Shown here piece after piece: positions 61,682 through 64,000 of a DNA stretch of 64,000 nt (positions are counted from its first letter, which is position 1; every line of letters begins with the position of its first letter). Source of the stretch: Plutella xylostella (Eukaryota > Arthropoda > Insecta > Lepidoptera > Plutellidae); assembly GCF_932276165.1 (NCBI RefSeq), contig NC_063984.1:9431501-9495500 (forward strand), read 5' to 3'. The notes under the pieces were generated by a model. That model did not search any database and was not told the origin of the DNA. It saw nothing but the letters and a program-made list of their open reading frames with translations. The translations under genes were made by a program, and so were the position numbers.

Positions 61682-63519
61682 TTACTTACAAACAGCGACC
61701 CACTTATCATCCCGGCACCTGTCACAGTCCACCCTACAGCACCAGTGGAACGTGCAGTTGCATGGCTTGAGACTCGAGCGGCGCAGCAGCGCGTGGCCGC
61801 GGCCGCAGCACAGAGTCGCGCAGGCGCCGGCGCGGGAGGCGCGGCCCGTGCGGCAGACGCGGCCCGACGTGCCCGGGGAGTCGGCGCGAGGGTCCGCGTC
61901 GCAGAAGCTTGGGGATCTGCGGGGAGGTGAGAGGTTAGAAATGGATTTGCTTAACATAAAGAAACAGCATAAAAAAGTAAGGACCTCCAAGTTCCTCACT
62001 TATTTTTTTGAAGTTTGTTACCCATGCATTTTACTTCTAAAGCAACGAATTTAAAATCAGTTCTTTTCAATTCAAATTGATTTACTGAAAAAATTCTTGC
62101 TTGAAAATAGATTGCACTCTAAACTTTGTATTGCCTTACTGCCAGTTTCTATAACTCTATCTATCCATAACTGGTAGTTACTTTCATACCATTTTGACAG
62201 ATTGTTACTTTTGATTATGTCAAAATCATATGAAAGTTATGTATACATAGAGTTATAAAAACTGGCAGTTAGATAGATACAAAAAAAAACATGACGAAAA
62301 CTGTGAACTTTTTTAAAATTTTTAATATTTATATTTAGTATGTACGAGGGCGGGTCAATAAGTCCGTGACTTTTTGAAGAAAATACTGGTTTTTGGATAA
62401 TTTTATTTTTTATTATTCAACGTAGTCTCCTTTGAGCTCTATACACCTTGTCCAAAGTTTCAGCAATTTTTTTATCCCTTCCAAAAAATAAGATTTCACG
62501 AGGTCATCAAAATACCCACCTTGGCCTTCTTTGGCGCCGATTCACCCCGAGAAACCCACTGTTTAGACTGCTGTTTGGTCTCTGGTGTGTTGTGGTGGAT
62601 CCACGTTTCGTCCACGGTTACAAAACGGCGCAAAAACTCGTCCGAATTTCGGTTGAACAACGCCAAACACTCCTGCGAAGTTTTGTCATTCGATTGCGTT
62701 TGTGAGCAAACGCGGCACCCATCTTGCGGAAAGCTTTTTCATACCCAAGTGATCATTCAAAATTGAAACCACTGATTCACGTGATATCCCTGTGGCTTCC
62801 ACTATCCCTCTCACTTTCAATCTCCGATCGGCCAACACCATGTCGTGAATTTTTTCAATCATTTCAGGTGTAGAGACCTCAACTGGGTGCCATGGACGTC
62901 CGGCATCTTCCGTACTTGTACGGCCAGAACGGAATTCAGTAAACCCCTTTTTACCATAGATATTGATGGTGCAGAGTCCCCATAATCTTTATCAAGCTTA
63001 GCCTTGGTTTCAGTGATGGTTTTTTTCCGCAAAAAATCATGCTTAGTGAGCACACGAAATTCAGGTTTTTCCATTATGTTTTTAAATCACGCGGTAGTTG
63101 CTAAGAACGGGTGTAAAACACAAACCAAGTGACGTAACTGGTCCAAATTTTGACAGATGTCAGTTGACAGTTGCCTGTTGACAGGAGCAATGTTGTTCTT
63201 TCAGTTAAGTGGCGGGAAATTATAAAAGTCACGGACTTATTGACCCGCCCTCGTATCTATCTGTGTATTTGTGTAGATATATCAGCTGTCCGACACCCAT
63301 AACACAGGTTCTGCCTAGCTTGGGGTCGGATGGCCGTGTGTGAGATGTCCCCACATATTTATTATTTATTAATATTTAGTAGAAGACTGAAACTCACTTC
63401 TCCAGAAACAGCAAGCTGGTCTTCGATGCAGGCCTTGCCTTGCTGCGCCTGCGCCCGCGCGGCCGCCCGCGCAGCACCGACAGACCGTTGTTCAGCTCCT
63501 CTTGCGCCACTATTAGCGC
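61682..63519 (-). CDS. Wnt10: Wnt ligand, last two exons (Wnt10)
   Basis: Exon 63519-63398 (122 nt) joins exon 61916-61682 (235 nt) through a completed Lys codon. The joined part is 118 codons plus stop. The first exon reads a basic linker and then LLFLEK; the second reads SPSFCD, then SPGTSGRVC, LCCGRGHALLR, CNCTFHWCC and ends WVAVCK. The spacing of the cysteines is that of the C-terminal Wnt domain, and EKSP, GRGHxxLR and the ending WVxVCK favour Wnt10. It is a secreted, lipidated ligand of Frizzled receptors. Earlier exons, including the palmitoylated serine hairpin, lie beyond 64000. The intron holds a mariner element, a SINE and a MITE. The stop TAA is also the target duplication of the element at 60277-61681. 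Confidence 0.88.
62139..62268. mobile_element. 130-bp Harbinger-type MITE
   Basis: Termini ctgccagttt on both strands, flanked by TTA (62136-62138, 62269-62271). Same family as the outer element at 60277-61681 and about 220 bp from it, in the Wnt10 intron. Confidence 0.85.
62320..62344 (+). repeat. Left part of a SINE tail split by mariner
   Basis: The sequence atttatatttagtatgta matches the tail region of the SINE at 18822-19076. It resumes at 63254 after the mariner insertion. Confidence 0.65.
62345..63253 (-). mobile_element. Mariner element, internally deleted
   Basis: The inverted termini cgagggcgggtcaataagtc lie between TA dinucleotides (62343-62344, 63254-63255). On the minus strand the frame from 63074 (MEKPEFRV, then KHDFLRKKT) starts a mariner transposase, with frame breaks. 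The first catalytic region (VDETWIHH) is recognisable near 62610, and the part with the next catalytic Asp is missing. The element is 909 bp versus about 1.3 kb for complete mariners. Confidence 0.88.
63254..63370 (+). repeat. Right part of the SINE tail split by mariner
   Basis: Runs tgtgtagatatatcagctgtcc to gatgtccccacatatttatt, nearly the same as 18960-19076. Confidence 0.75.
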
Positions 63520-64000
63520 CTGTGTGAAGAGAAATATAGGGTTATTGACACGGAAATCATACTAAGCGAGTATCTAAGCAGATTACAGTAGCCGATGTAA
63601 AGACAAAATTCCACTCTGTATAAAGAATAGAAGAGATTAGCCGCCCTTTCAGGTGTCGACCTTCCATTTGCTTAAGGTAAGTGCACCAGTGGATACGGAC
63701 CATTATTGGCTGATGTTAATGATTTTCGATATCTCCCCTTGGTGACATAGTGGGCGTTTTACAAAGACCTATGTCCATAGTAGTAAACGATCATCATCAT
63801 GATAATGCCCACATTCCGTTGTCCAGCAGAGGATGATTTTCAGTTGATGATTTATAATGCTTAGTTGTGTATCTTTTCGCATTGAACGATTGCAACTTTA
63901 TTATGATAGAGTACTCACATTCCGCTAGCATTCTATTGTCATTTGTCACGTGATGATGATAGTACTCACATTCCGATACCTCCGCTTGATAGTCGACGCC
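63520..64000. other. Wnt10 intron, no exon confirmed
   Basis: Expected to be intron of the minus-strand Wnt gene. A strong donor-like gtgagtact occurs on the minus strand at about 63963-63971 and again at about 63913-63921, but the coding sequence upstream of them does not resemble Wnt. Confidence 0.4.

Noticed and set aside
61745..62054. GC-rich plus-strand frames near 61750-62050
   Set aside because: They overlap the minus-strand Wnt10 last exon, whose cysteine pattern is unmistakable.
63970..64000. Possible additional Wnt exon at the window end
   Set aside because: The minus strand has a good donor here, but the codons before it do not resemble the Wnt segment expected upstream and the exon is cut by the window edge.
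1..64000. CRISPR array, operon structure or bacterial island
   Set aside because: No regular spaced repeats or prokaryotic gene order; all genes have spliceosomal introns.

Overview
This is a lepidopteran (moth or butterfly) nuclear genome window. The evidence is AT-rich intergenic DNA, GT-AG introns, several tRNA-headed SINEs, the 3' end of a lepidopteran-type LINE, many small inverted-repeat DNA transposons, and insect-type genes. Seven protein-coding loci can be followed. Five have complete exon chains whose splice phases all close; the other two are cut by the window or represented by one exon.

Layout, left to right. A lone first coding exon of an integrin beta gene (minus, 5363-5223) faces a complete second integrin beta gene (plus, 10069-14082, 769 aa, nine exons). 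Tail to tail with that gene is a very large coiled-coil gene (minus, 30109-14280, 21 exons, about 2198 aa). Next is a divergently transcribed gene of unknown function (plus, 30668-33237, 476 aa); its first exon encodes the same 20-residue module as the first exon of the coiled-coil gene. An acid-lipase-family gene (minus, 35790-33316, 403 aa) follows, again tail to tail. Then come a BTB/POZ C2H2 zinc-finger gene (plus, 38119-41914, 413 aa) and a class III myosin with an N-terminal kinase domain (ninaC, minus, 54338-44634, 16 exons, 1476 aa). The last two exons of a Wnt gene, best matched to Wnt10, lie on the minus strand from 63519 to 61682.

The spaces and introns are crowded with mobile DNA: an LTR provirus that contains only an env gene between identical 312-bp LTRs (55608-58117); a hAT relic with an 8-bp target duplication; PIF/Harbinger-type elements with TTA duplications, one nested in another; a mariner deletion derivative inserted in a SINE; a 1.7-kb element with 5-bp duplications in a ninaC intron; a 1.3-kb TA-flanked element in the coiled-coil gene; a SINE inside a palindromic element; and several hairpin elements.

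The most interesting observations are these. The Wnt10 stop codon coincides exactly with the TTA/TAA target duplication of a Harbinger-type element. The env-only provirus looks like a reverse-transcribed spliced env RNA. The NinaC kinase catalytic loop reads HRN instead of HRD. The complete integrin has lost the two ADMIDAS aspartates. Two head-to-head genes share an N-terminal module. The coiled-coil gene carries five consecutive in-frame microexons. All gene models were built by eye from splice sites and reading phase, without transcript data.
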